Origin: Ruminococcaceae bacterium UBA1438
GTDB lineage: Bacteria; Bacillota; Clostridia; Oscillospirales; Acutalibacteraceae
Direction of reading: 5' to 3'
NCBI GenBank assembly: GCA_002329285.1
Contig: DCTO01000090.1
Location: 28,221 to 37,724 of the forward strand
DNA length: 9,504 nucleotides
Each line of letters begins with the position of its first letter. The first letter of the stretch is position 1. The notes below the pieces were generated by a model. It did not search any database. It was not told the DNA's origin and saw only the letters and a list, made by a program, of their open reading frames with translations. Both the position numbers and the translations under genes were made by a program. Of this stretch, positions 1-6,287 are shown piece after piece.

Positions 1-528
1 AGTGAAAACTGGCGCCATGCGGGCAATCTGCGCTATGCCGTCACTTATAAGCCGAATGATGACGGCGTTGACGCCCGCGAAAGGGCAAACCAGATTGCCT
101 CTGCCTGGCAGCAGGCGATGAGCAGCAAGGATACGGTTAAGGATTTCGTTGCCGTTGGCGATGTCAGCGTCAAGGTTATCGGGGCGGATAATAATGTGCT
201 TTCAAGCGAAATTCCTGTTCGCCAGCTGCTGGAGCAGTTGATTGCAAAAACGGGCATTCCGCCTTATATGCTTGGGCTTTCCTGGTCAACAACAGAGAGA
301 ATGAGCTCGCAGCAGGCGGATGTTTTAACCACGGAGCTGGAGGCTTACAGGCGCCTGCTCACCCCCGTGCTAATTAAAATAGCAAACGCCTATTTGCTTT
401 CAAACGGGATTTATCTTCCGGTTGAAGTTAAATGGGAAAATATCACTCTTCAGGATGAAACAGAGCATGCAAAGGCTTGCCTTTATAATGCTCAGGCAGA
501 GAAAATTGCAAAGGAGGCTGAAGAATGA
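1..528 (+). CDS. Phage portal protein, C-terminal part (5' end outside window)
   Basis: The reading frame is open from base 1 and gives 175 residues ending at TGA 526-528; the start lies upstream of the window. Portal proteins form the dodecameric ring at the capsid vertex through which DNA is packaged and ejected. The visible part has a portal-like helical segment with TGIPPYMLGLS (about residues 82-92), followed by a Ser/Gln-rich stretch and a long helix ending in RRLLTPVLIKIAN. This resembles the 'IPPxLLG ... LxPxL' region of SPP1/PBSX and HK97-type portals. The acidic, Ala-rich C-terminus (AQAEKIAKEAEE) is probably a helix. The stop overlaps the next start (ATGA), and the next gene's AAGGAGG lies inside this gene at 511-517. 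Position directly before a protease and a capsid gene supports the call. The family assignment is from recall of motifs, not alignment. Confidence 0.85.
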   Translation, partial: SENWRHAGNLRYAVTYKPNDDGVDARERANQIASAWQQAMSSKDTVKDFVAVGDVSVKVIGADNNVLSSEIPVRQLLEQLIAKTGIPPYMLGLSWSTTERMSSQQADVLTTELEAYRRLLTPVLIKIANAYLLSNGIYLPVEVKWENITLQDETEHAKACLYNAQAEKIAKEAEE

Positions 529-1490
529 GAGAGGGTATTATTGAAAAGGGATACACCCCCGATAAAGGTGATTATGAAAAAATAATGCAGTTCACACGCA
601 AGCCTCTCAGCGAGGAGGAGCTTTATGTTTTCCGCCTTATGCTCTGCAATAATGATGTGGACAGGGATAACGAAAAATTCTCCGTTGCATCGCTGAATGA
701 ACTTGCAAGGCTGTTTATCGGAAAAACGGGAATCAAGGATCATTCAATGCGGTCAGAAGATCAGACCGCCAGGATTTTTGACACCTCAGTTGAGCAGATA
801 AGCGGCAGAAAAACCGCAGACGGCGAGCCGTTTTATGCGCTTTTTGCAAAGGCATATATGGTTAGAAGCGATGAAACTCAGGGGCTTATCCGCGATATTG
901 ATGCGGGAATAAAGAAAGAGGTTTCCGTTTCCTGCTCCATGCGCGAATGCACCTGCTCAATCTGCGGCGAAAACAAAAGAAAAACACCTTGCCCGCATAT
1001 ACCGGGCAGGGAATATGGCGGCAGAAAATGCTTTAATGTTTTAAGCGGCGCAGAGGATGCTTATGAATTCAGCTTTGTTGCCGTGCCCGCACAAAGAGAG
1101 GCGGGCGTTGAAAAGGCCTTTGCCATTGATGAAAGGAAGCTTGATATGCAGGATATTATTAAAAGTCTCTCCTCACAGCAGGAGCTTACGATTTCCGCCA
1201 AGGAGGCTGCCGCTCTGGGCGATTATATTCAAACCCTTGAGGAGCAGGCAGAGCTTGGAAGGGAATATAAGGAAAGCCTTGCAAAGCAGATAACAAAGCT
1301 TTGCGCAAAGGCAATTCCGTTTATGGATCTGCAAACCTTTGCAGGCGTTGCGGCGGTTATGACAACCGATGAGCTGCTTAAATTCAAATATGCTTTTGAA
1401 AAGCAGAATGCGCAGAAGGATATGCCTGCGCCCCAGCTTGCAAAAGCAGATCAAAACACCAAAAACGGTTTTAATGAATTTAAAATTTAG
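525..1490 (+). CDS. Prohead maturation protease with C-terminal scaffold-like extension
   Basis: This 321-residue protein probably cleaves scaffold and capsid precursor during head maturation. The first ~195 residues look like an HK97/U35-type serine protease: TGIKDHSM with candidate catalytic His73, then KKEVSVSCSM with candidate nucleophile Ser134 or Ser136, then YEFSFVAVPAQREAGV (180-195), a typical closing strand. Between the serine and that strand is a Cys/His cluster (Cys142, Cys144, Cys147, Cys156, His158, Cys169) that could bind a metal. From ~200 to the end the sequence is charged and helical (about 225-262 and 290-305), which fits an internal scaffolding domain in cis, as in phages that lack a separate scaffold gene. 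ATG 525 has AAGGAGG 7 bases upstream and overlaps the portal stop. The protease call is firm; the scaffold role is inferred from position, length and composition. Confidence 0.85.
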   Translation: MREGIIEKGYTPDKGDYEKIMQFTRKPLSEEELYVFRLMLCNNDVDRDNEKFSVASLNELARLFIGKTGIKDHSMRSEDQTARIFDTSVEQISGRKTADGEPFYALFAKAYMVRSDETQGLIRDIDAGIKKEVSVSCSMRECTCSICGENKRKTPCPHIPGREYGGRKCFNVLSGAEDAYEFSFVAVPAQREAGVEKAFAIDERKLDMQDIIKSLSSQQELTISAKEAAALGDYIQTLEEQAELGREYKESLAKQITKLCAKAIPFMDLQTFAGVAAVMTTDELLKFKYAFEKQNAQKDMPAPQLAKADQNTKNGFNEFKI

Positions 1491-1501
1491 GAGGAATTAA
1501 A

Positions 1502-1843
1502 ATGAGATTTGATTTTAAAGGCTTTAATGAAAACGTTTTAACCTTTAAGGCCGGCGAAAATGTCACCAAGGGTGCGCTTGTTTCGGTCGAAAGTAATTCA
1601 ACAGTTAATCCGGCAAGCGCAAGCGGCGAGTTTATCGGCGTTTGTGTCAGCGTTGATGACGGCGTTGCAGCCGTTCAGGTTAAGGGCTATGCGGAAATTC
1701 CGTATGTTGATAATTTAACCTATAATAATACGCCGGTTGCTTCAAACGGAAGCGGAGCAATTAAGCAGTATGCAAATGCAAAAAATGTGGTTAAGGTCAT
1801 TAAGATTGACAGTGAAAACCACATCGCCGGCATTATTCTTTAA
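1502..1843 (+). CDS. Probable capsid decoration/stabilisation protein
   Basis: This is a 113-residue, glycine- and valine-rich protein predicted by eye to be almost all beta strand: AGENVTKGALVSVESNSTV, GEFIGVCVSV, VAAVQVKGYAEIPY and VVKVIKIDSENHIAGIIL. Small beta-rich proteins of about 110 residues placed between protease and major capsid genes are commonly capsid decoration (cement) proteins, for example DUF2190-like ones. Here the motif order 'VxxGxLVxVxxxxxVxxAxxxGxFIGVCV' fits that type. ATG 1502 has AGGAGG at 1489-1494, 7 bases away, and starts 11 bases after the protease stop. It has no signal peptide and no membrane segment. The function is inferred from fold type and position; a generic head protein cannot be excluded. 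Confidence 0.7.
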   Translation: MRFDFKGFNENVLTFKAGENVTKGALVSVESNSTVNPASASGEFIGVCVSVDDGVAAVQVKGYAEIPYVDNLTYNNTPVASNGSGAIKQYANAKNVVKVIKIDSENHIAGIIL

Positions 1844-1877
1844 TTTGCTTTGATTTTTAAAAGGAGGAAATCTATAT

Positions 1878-2882
1878 ATGTCATTTGATAATATAAAGCT
1901 TGATAAGGGCTTATACAGCTCTTCAAAGGGCTTCACCGCTTCTTTGGAGGCTATTGATCCGTCCGAAAACTATGTCGGCACAGCGCTTGAGGGGCTTGAT
2001 GCTTATCAGCGCCAGCTCAAAAGATTTGATATCAAGGTTTCGGGCAGAAATTCAGACAGCATTTCAAAATTTTTCCAGACCACTGATTCTGCTGCGCTTT
2101 TTCCCGAATATGTTTCGCGCGCAGTTCTTCAGGGCATTGAAGAGGAGGATAAGCTTTCAAAGATTATTGCAACAACAACAAATATTGATTCTCTTGATTA
2201 TCGCTCAATTTCAAGCCTTCCGAGCGGCGATGATATTGAGCTTGCAAACGTTGCCGAGGGCGCGCATATTCCGCAAACGGTTATTAAATCCAGCGATAAG
2301 CTCACTCGCCTTCACAAAAGGGGCAGAATGCTTGTTGCGTCTTATGAGGCAATCAAATTCCAAAAGCTTGATCTTTTCACCATAACCTTAAAGCAGATCG
2401 GCGCATATATCGCAAGAAGCCAGTTTAATGATGCGGTTGAGGTGATTGCAGGCAATATTGATAATGCTTCAAAGCTTTCCGGCTCAACACTTCAGTACAC
2501 TGATCTTATCAGCCTGTGGCAGGCGCTGGAGCCTTATAAGCTCACAACCATTCTTGCCGGAGGCCCTGAAATTGCGGCAATGCTCAATATTTCCGAATTC
2601 AAGGATTCAAACGCGGGTCTAAATTTCCACGGCACAGGAAATATGATCACTCCGTTCGGAGCAGAGATTGTTAATTGCTCGCAGCTTTCCGGCGGCGGAA
2701 TAATCGGCCTTGATCGCTCCTGCGCAGTTGAAAAGGTGCAGGCAGGCGAGGTGCTCACGGAATACGATAAGCTTATTGACCGCCAGCTTGAAAGGGCAAC
2801 CATTTCAACCATCTGCGGCTTTTCAAAGCTTTATGACGATGCAATAAAGGTTTTTGTTTATCCTGAAGGTGACGGAGAATAA
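1878..2882 (+). CDS. Major capsid protein (HK97-fold type)
   Basis: This 334-residue protein is the main shell subunit. Recognisable elements are an N-terminal arm with LEGLDAYQRQLKRFDIKVSG (about 38-56), the segment SAALFPEYVSRAVLQGI (71-87) that is characteristic of Clostridia/Bacillus phage capsid proteins, an A-domain-like middle with SDKLTRLHKRGRMLVASYEAIKFQ (139-162), and a C-terminal stretch GLDRSCAVEKVQAGEVLTEYDKLIDRQLERATIS. These are in the order expected for an HK97-fold protein. The N-terminus is too short to hold a full scaffold domain, which agrees with a scaffold carried on the protease gene. AAGGAGG at 1861-1867, 10 bases before ATG 1878, is a strong ribosome binding site, as expected for the most abundant product. 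The gene is intact. Confidence 0.88.
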   Translation: MSFDNIKLDKGLYSSSKGFTASLEAIDPSENYVGTALEGLDAYQRQLKRFDIKVSGRNSDSISKFFQTTDSAALFPEYVSRAVLQGIEEEDKLSKIIATTTNIDSLDYRSISSLPSGDDIELANVAEGAHIPQTVIKSSDKLTRLHKRGRMLVASYEAIKFQKLDLFTITLKQIGAYIARSQFNDAVEVIAGNIDNASKLSGSTLQYTDLISLWQALEPYKLTTILAGGPEIAAMLNISEFKDSNAGLNFHGTGNMITPFGAEIVNCSQLSGGGIIGLDRSCAVEKVQAGEVLTEYDKLIDRQLERATISTICGFSKLYDDAIKVFVYPEGDGE

Positions 2883-2915
2883 AAACACATAATTTGATTT
2901 AAAGGAAGTGAAGCC

Positions 2916-3272
2916 TTGATAAACAGAGAAACGGCATTAAGCTGCCTTGCAAACCTGCGCGCGCTTGATGATGCTTTTGAAACGGATAACGCCTCCCTGA
3001 TTGATTATACAATCGAATGGGTTCAGTCCGTTTCAAGGGAGGATGCAGGCGAGGATATCAGGCTTGCTTTTGTTGCCGCGGCTAAAATCAATCATCTTGT
3101 TGCTTTAAAGGAATCCGGCAAAAGCGCCGTAACCTCCTTTAAGGCGGGGGATATTTCGGTTAAAGAGGAAAGCGGCAATGCCGTTAAGGCGGCTGAGTGC
3201 ATTTTGAATTCAGCCCTGCAGGATGCGCAGGCGCTCATTAAAATCAACAGCTTTGCGTTTATGGGTGTTTGA
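2916..3272 (+). CDS. Head-tail connector/adaptor protein, TTG start
   Basis: This 118-residue protein is mainly helical, with SFKAGDISVKE (about 73-83) matching the 'FKxGDVSVxE' turn common in head-tail adaptor proteins of the HK97 gp6/SPP1 gp15/XkdH-like type. Such proteins form a ring beneath the portal. The only other Met residue in the frame is four codons from the end, so the start must be non-ATG. TTG 2916 has AAAGGAAGTG at 2901-2910 at a suitable distance. It lies 33 bases after the capsid stop and ends directly before the next ATG (TGAATG). Position immediately after the capsid gene is the usual slot for this ring protein. The exact family is not certain. Confidence 0.7.
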   Translation: MINRETALSCLANLRALDDAFETDNASLIDYTIEWVQSVSREDAGEDIRLAFVAAAKINHLVALKESGKSAVTSFKAGDISVKEESGNAVKAAECILNSALQDAQALIKINSFAFMGV

Positions 3273-3623
3273 ATGAGCAGGGCAGAGATAATAAAAAACG
3301 AATTAATCAAAGTCGGCAAGGAAATTTTCCTTGCTGACGGCGATTGGGTTTCAACGCCGTTTTTTGCCGTCATTAAGCAAAAATGGCAGGAAACCAAAAC
3401 AAATTTTGAGCCGAAATATACGGCAATCGGCGAGGTCAGCGCAGATTATTATGTTTATATCGGGCCTTATGACCATAATATTGAGGCTCTGTCTGATAAC
3501 GCCCTGGTGCTTTATGATGATGAAAAATATATTTTCAAGAAAAAGCAGGGGTTTGTTATGGGCGGAGAAACGATTTATTATTGGGGCGTATTGAGGCGCG
3601 TCTGGGAGGCAGAGGATGATTAA
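3273..3623 (+). CDS. Probable head-closure/head-tail joining protein
   Basis: This 116-residue protein has a helical N-terminus followed by a beta-rich body: DYYVYIGPYDHNIEAL (about 57-72), ALVLYDDEKYIFKKKQGF and GGETIYYWGVLRRVWEAEDD at the end. The pattern 'YxFKKxxxxxxGxxxxYxWGVLRxVxEA' recurs in small head-tail joining or head-closure proteins of Firmicute phages. These seal the connector and give the tail a docking surface. ATG 3273 follows the previous stop immediately and no good Shine-Dalgarno is seen, so translation probably depends on coupling. The end overlaps the next gene by 8 bases. Assignment rests on motif recall and gene order. Confidence 0.6.
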   Translation: MSRAEIIKNELIKVGKEIFLADGDWVSTPFFAVIKQKWQETKTNFEPKYTAIGEVSADYYVYIGPYDHNIEALSDNALVLYDDEKYIFKKKQGFVMGGETIYYWGVLRRVWEAEDD

Positions 3624-4026
3624 GCTCAGCAGCATTTCGGATGATTATATCTTCAGGCTTCGGCAGAATTCTTATTTCAATGATGCTTTGATATGCAGGG
3701 CGTTTCCAAGGGCGGTTAAGCCAACCCTGCTGTCAAGGCTGGTGATTGCCGTTCGGCTTTCAGATATTCAGCTTGATGAGGCGTCAATCGGCTCTGATAT
3801 TGCCGCGGGGCGTGTGTCGCTCTGCGCAGAGCTTTATATCCCGCCTTCCTTAAAAAATCAGGTTTCCTGCGATGAAATTATTTCACAGCTTTGCAAAAGT
3901 GCCTCGGATATGAGAATATCTTGCCTTTCGTGTGAAAGCGCTTTTGTTGATAAATATGCTGATTGCTTTGTGCAAAGAGTTTTCATCACCTTTAATGATG
4001 AGGTTTCATTTGAAGAGCAGGAATAA
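3616..4026 (+). CDS. Tail-terminator-like or tail-completion protein
   Basis: This 136-residue protein has an N-terminal helix (DDYIFRLRQNSYFNDALICRAF), then KPTLLSRLVIAVRLSDIQL, an outer strand with GRVSLCAELYIPPS, a helix CDEIISQLCKSASDM, and closing strands with CESAFVDKYADCFVQRVFITFND. This alpha/beta order resembles tail terminator proteins, which cap the tail tube and join it to the head. The gene slot, after the head-closure gene, also fits. The protein carries seven cysteines, which is many for its size. GGGAGG at 3604-3609 precedes ATG 3616. If it really is a tail terminator, its presence beside missing tube and sheath genes is notable. The call is tentative, and a second head-completion protein is an alternative. 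Confidence 0.5.
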   Translation: MIKLSSISDDYIFRLRQNSYFNDALICRAFPRAVKPTLLSRLVIAVRLSDIQLDEASIGSDIAAGRVSLCAELYIPPSLKNQVSCDEIISQLCKSASDMRISCLSCESAFVDKYADCFVQRVFITFNDEVSFEEQE

Positions 4027-4135
4027 AACAGGATGTGATTTTATTAACGGTTATGACGAAATAAAAGATGTTTCCGAATATCTTGAGCTGGATTCAAGGC
4101 GCTATGATTCAGGCCTTGGGGGTGACGGGGAATGA
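4010..4135 (+). CDS. Micro-ORF (~41 aa) of unknown function at the tail-shaft position
   Basis: The frame runs on to TGA 4133-4135, which overlaps the next gene's ATG as ATGA, the coupling used elsewhere in the operon. Past the previous stop, codons are of the same style as neighbouring genes (GAT GAA, TAT CTT GAG CTG, GGC CTT), so the region looks translated. The start is uncertain. TTG 4010 has GAGG at 4000-4003, six bases upstream, and gives a 41-residue product; ATG 3995 or 3998 would give 45-46 residues and a longer overlap with the upstream gene. The product starts basic (KSRNKTG) and turns acidic (DEIKDVSEYLELD, then DSGLGGDGE). No family is recognised. It could be a real small linker protein or the remnant of a deleted tail gene. 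Confidence 0.45.
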   Translation: MKSRNKTGCDFINGYDEIKDVSEYLELDSRRYDSGLGGDGE

Positions 4136-4647
4136 CGCTTCTTAATATGAGATACAAAAGCTTCGTTTTTCCCTCAAACCCTGCGAAAACAGAGGTGCTC
4201 AGCAGCAAAAGCATTGCATGCCTGCCCTTGCTCGGCGGCGACTTTAATGCTGATGAAATTGCAAAAAATGCAAGCGTTATCACTGTAAGCGGCAGCTTTT
4301 ACGGCGAGGACGCCCTGCAGACTGTAAGAGAGCTTTCAAGAGTGTTTAATGAGGGCGGCGAGGGCTGGCTTTTTCTACCGAGCGGGCGCTGCTTTCTTGC
4401 CTGCTTTAAAAGCCTTTTAATAACTGAAAATGCGGATAAGGGCGGAATTTCATATGAGGCGGTTTTCTTGGAAAAATCAGCCCTGCGCGGCAAAAGCCAT
4501 CCTTTTGGTTACACCTTTGCTCAGGCGGGCGAAAATGCTTTTGATATCGCTGAAAGATGCGGTATTTCAGTTGAGGAGCTGATGGAGTGCAACACCGTCA
4601 GAAATCCGTTTGATATTGAGGAGGGAGACAGGATTTGGCTGAATTGA
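4132..4647 (+). CDS. LysM-containing tail/baseplate protein, XkdP-like
   Basis: This 171-residue protein has two parts. Residues ~6-116 match the N-terminal region of PBSX XkdP-type proteins by pattern: RYKSFVFPSNPAKTEV, then ASVITVSGSFYGEDAL (47-62), ELSRVFNEGGEGWLFLPSG (67-85) and ISYEAVFLEKS (106-116). Residues 127-170 form a LysM domain: YTFAQAGENAFDIAERCGIS, then LMECN and FDIEEGDRIWL. In contractile phages and related injection machines, LysM proteins of this kind (gp53/XkdP/Afp7 class) clamp the inner baseplate to the hub. ATG 4132 overlaps the micro-ORF stop, with GGGGGTG at about 4118-4124. Met6 (ATG 4147) is an alternative start that would align better with the family's usual N-terminus. 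In PBSX, the tape-measure gene should be immediately upstream, but it is not. Confidence 0.8.
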   Translation: MTLLNMRYKSFVFPSNPAKTEVLSSKSIACLPLLGGDFNADEIAKNASVITVSGSFYGEDALQTVRELSRVFNEGGEGWLFLPSGRCFLACFKSLLITENADKGGISYEAVFLEKSALRGKSHPFGYTFAQAGENAFDIAERCGISVEELMECNTVRNPFDIEEGDRIWLN

Positions 4648-5591
4648 GTTTTAGGCTTTATGACGGGCAGAATAAATGCACCGAGCCTCAAAGGATTATT
4701 TCATATGAGCTCGCAAGCGAAACTGATGCCGCCTGTGACGGGCTTCGCCTAAGCTTCTTTGCAGAGGAAAAAATAGGCGAAATAACCCGTGTGGAGGCTT
4801 TTGAGGGTAAAAGCAAAATCTTCACCGGCTTTGCTGATAAGCAAACCCTCAGCACCTCGGAAAGCGGAAAGCGTGTGTTTATTTATGCCAGAAGCAGCGC
4901 GGCGCTTCTTGTTGATAATGAGGCGCTGCCCTGCCAATATCATCATCCCTCCGCGCGGCAGCTTTGGTTTCATAATGCCAGGGAATTTGGCTTTGATTTC
5001 GGGCTGCCCGTCCTTTATTGCGATAAGGATTATTATGTTTCAAAGGGAACAAGCTGCTTTGGCGCAATCAATGATTTTTTCAAAATGCTTTATTCAAGAG
5101 GGATTTATGTTGATGCAAATAACGTTATCCGCGCCTTTGAAAAAAGCCAAAAGTTGAAAACGCTTGAAGGCAGCCGAGTTGTTTCCGCCGCCTTCACGGT
5201 TAACAGAAGCAAGCCGCTTTCTCAGATTGATTATAAAATCAATGCCTCGGATGAATATTGCTATCATCTCAAAAGCCGCTTTGCAGAAAAAAGCGGCATT
5301 GCCCGGCGCAGGCTGATAAATCTTTCGGCTCTTCCGCTTTGGCAAAGAGAAGCTGTTGCAAAAAACAGGCTTGAAAGCTCATATTCAGAGCTATATACTC
5401 TTGAGCTGGAGCTTGCCGGCACTGTGGATTTCAGGCTTTATGACAGGGCGAAGGTTAATCTCAAAGGCGTTTGTGAGGGGCGTGAGCTGCTCGTTTATCA
5501 GCTTGTTAAAAGCAAGAATGATAAGGGCGAAAAAACACTTCTCAGGCTTCGCGCAGAAACAGAAGGAGAGCTGATTAATTATGTGGCTTAG
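4635..5591 (+). CDS. Baseplate hub protein, gpD/XkdQ-like, TTG start
   Basis: This 318-residue protein resembles the phage late control gene D/gp27 hub family, which forms the trimeric platform joining the tail tube end to the spike. Evidence is the strand-rich N-terminus with YELASETDAACDGLRLSF, the short loop FTGFADKQTLS, and the typical ARSSAALLVDNEALP (85-99) followed by YHHPSA. A second domain begins near SCFGAINDFFKMLYSRGIYVDA. The C-terminal strands (LYDRAKVNLKG, GRELLVYQLV) complete the hub. No ATG exists near the N-terminus. TTG 4635 has GAGGAGGGAG at 4618-4627 and overlaps the LysM gene by 13 bases. Order LysM then hub is exactly that of xkdP-xkdQ. The length is close to XkdQ-type proteins, so this hub is not truncated. 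Confidence 0.82.
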   Translation: MAELSFRLYDGQNKCTEPQRIISYELASETDAACDGLRLSFFAEEKIGEITRVEAFEGKSKIFTGFADKQTLSTSESGKRVFIYARSSAALLVDNEALPCQYHHPSARQLWFHNAREFGFDFGLPVLYCDKDYYVSKGTSCFGAINDFFKMLYSRGIYVDANNVIRAFEKSQKLKTLEGSRVVSAAFTVNRSKPLSQIDYKINASDEYCYHLKSRFAEKSGIARRRLINLSALPLWQREAVAKNRLESSYSELYTLELELAGTVDFRLYDRAKVNLKGVCEGRELLVYQLVKSKNDKGEKTLLRLRAETEGELINYVA

Positions 5592-5952
5592 TAAAAGGAG
5601 AGCTTTTCAGAGCGCCAGCCCTGTCGAGGTCGGAATGCTTACGATTAACAGCTCTGCAGTGACAGAGGCAATAGGCACAATGCAATCAAGAAATTCGGTT
5701 GATTTCTCGCCTTACGGATATTCCTCCTGCGCGCCTGTCGGCGAATCGGTGCTGCTTCTTAACAGCACCGGCGGCGTCTGCCGTGCAGGGGTTAAAATGC
5801 CCCAAAAGGAAATCGGGCAGGGCGAGATTGAAATAGAATCCCTCGGCGGAGCAAAAATCAGCCTTCTGAATGACGGCAGCATCGTTCTTAATAAGGTAAT
5901 AATTAAGGCTGACGGAACAATAATCAACAAAGATGGGGATGAAATAATATGA
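5581..5952 (+). CDS. Short baseplate assembly/spike protein, gpV/XkdR-like
   Basis: This 123-residue protein holds a compact OB-like region (SVDFSPYGYSSCAPVGESVLLLN) followed by repeats of short strands and turns: GQGEIEIESLGGAKISLLNDGSIVLN, then VIIKADGTIINKDGDEII. The 'GGAKIxLxxDGxIxIN' pattern is typical of gpV-family baseplate spikes, in which three chains build a beta-helix needle. It is shorter than classical gpV (about 200 residues or more), so the needle would be small. ATG 5581 overlaps the hub stop by 11 bases, and AAGGAG lies at 5563-5568, 12 bases away, which is long. The end overlaps the next ATG as ATGA. The role is to puncture or plug the hub; no extra toxin or enzyme domain is present. 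Confidence 0.75.
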   Translation: MWLSKRRAFQSASPVEVGMLTINSSAVTEAIGTMQSRNSVDFSPYGYSSCAPVGESVLLLNSTGGVCRAGVKMPQKEIGQGEIEIESLGGAKISLLNDGSIVLNKVIIKADGTIINKDGDEII

Positions 5953-6287
5953 TTAAATATATAACAGAGCGCATTGAAAACGGGGATTATATTCCGGCCG
6001 AGGGCGGCAGCCTTGAGCTTGGGGATTACACTGAATTGATAATTCAGGATATTGCAAGGGCTGTTTGTACAAACAGGGGCAGCTTTTATCCCGATATGCG
6101 GTATGGCGGTTTTTCAGCTCAGGGCAAGCAGGCTGTGCCTCTTTCACTTTATGCTGCCGCTCGTGCCAGGCAAGCGCTTTATTATTTAGGCGGAGTTTAT
6201 GTTGACGGAGCTGAGGAAAACGACTCCGTTCTCCGTCTAAACTTAACAATTAATAATGAAAAAAGGCAGGTGGAAATTGCGCTTTGA
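5949..6287 (+). CDS. Baseplate wedge protein, gp25/XkdS-like
   Basis: This 112-residue protein matches the gp25/gpW/XkdS family by size, slot and the central segment IIQDIARAVCTNRGSFYPDMRYG (31-53), where the 'IxxxLxTxxGsfxpnxxyG' pattern is diagnostic. The C-terminal strands VLRLNLTINNEKRQVEIAL also fit. gp25 is the most conserved wedge component. It sits against the hub and normally nucleates sheath assembly. Its conservation next to a missing sheath gene makes it interesting. The classic sheath-handshake EPR-like motif of gp25 is not evident by eye, although it is poorly conserved in XkdS proteins. The gene overlaps its upstream neighbour (ATGA) and the downstream gene (TTGA). Confidence 0.75.
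   Translation: MIKYITERIENGDYIPAEGGSLELGDYTELIIQDIARAVCTNRGSFYPDMRYGGFSAQGKQAVPLSLYAAARARQALYYLGGVYVDGAEENDSVLRLNLTINNEKRQVEIAL

Noticed and set aside
492..743. Minus-strand open frame opposite the protease gene
   Set aside because: It is antisense to a clearly coding region with recognised protease motifs and is a frame shadow produced by codon bias.
1900..2385. 161-codon plus-strand frame inside the capsid gene
   Set aside because: It lies wholly within the major capsid gene, has Leu/Arg/Ile-rich low-quality composition and no ribosome binding site of its own.
3092..3397. Minus-strand frame across the connector/head-closure junction
   Set aside because: It is opposite two coupled coding genes and has no supporting signals.
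3616..4026. Considered as a tail tube or sheath protein
   Set aside because: At 136 residues it is far too short for a sheath, and its alpha/beta order fits a terminator or completion protein better than a tube protein; without a structure search this is not final.
4020..4135. Considered as a non-coding scar of a recent deletion
   Set aside because: The frame stays open with host-like codons and ends in a clean ATGA overlap, more like a maintained small gene than random remains, although a relic is not excluded.
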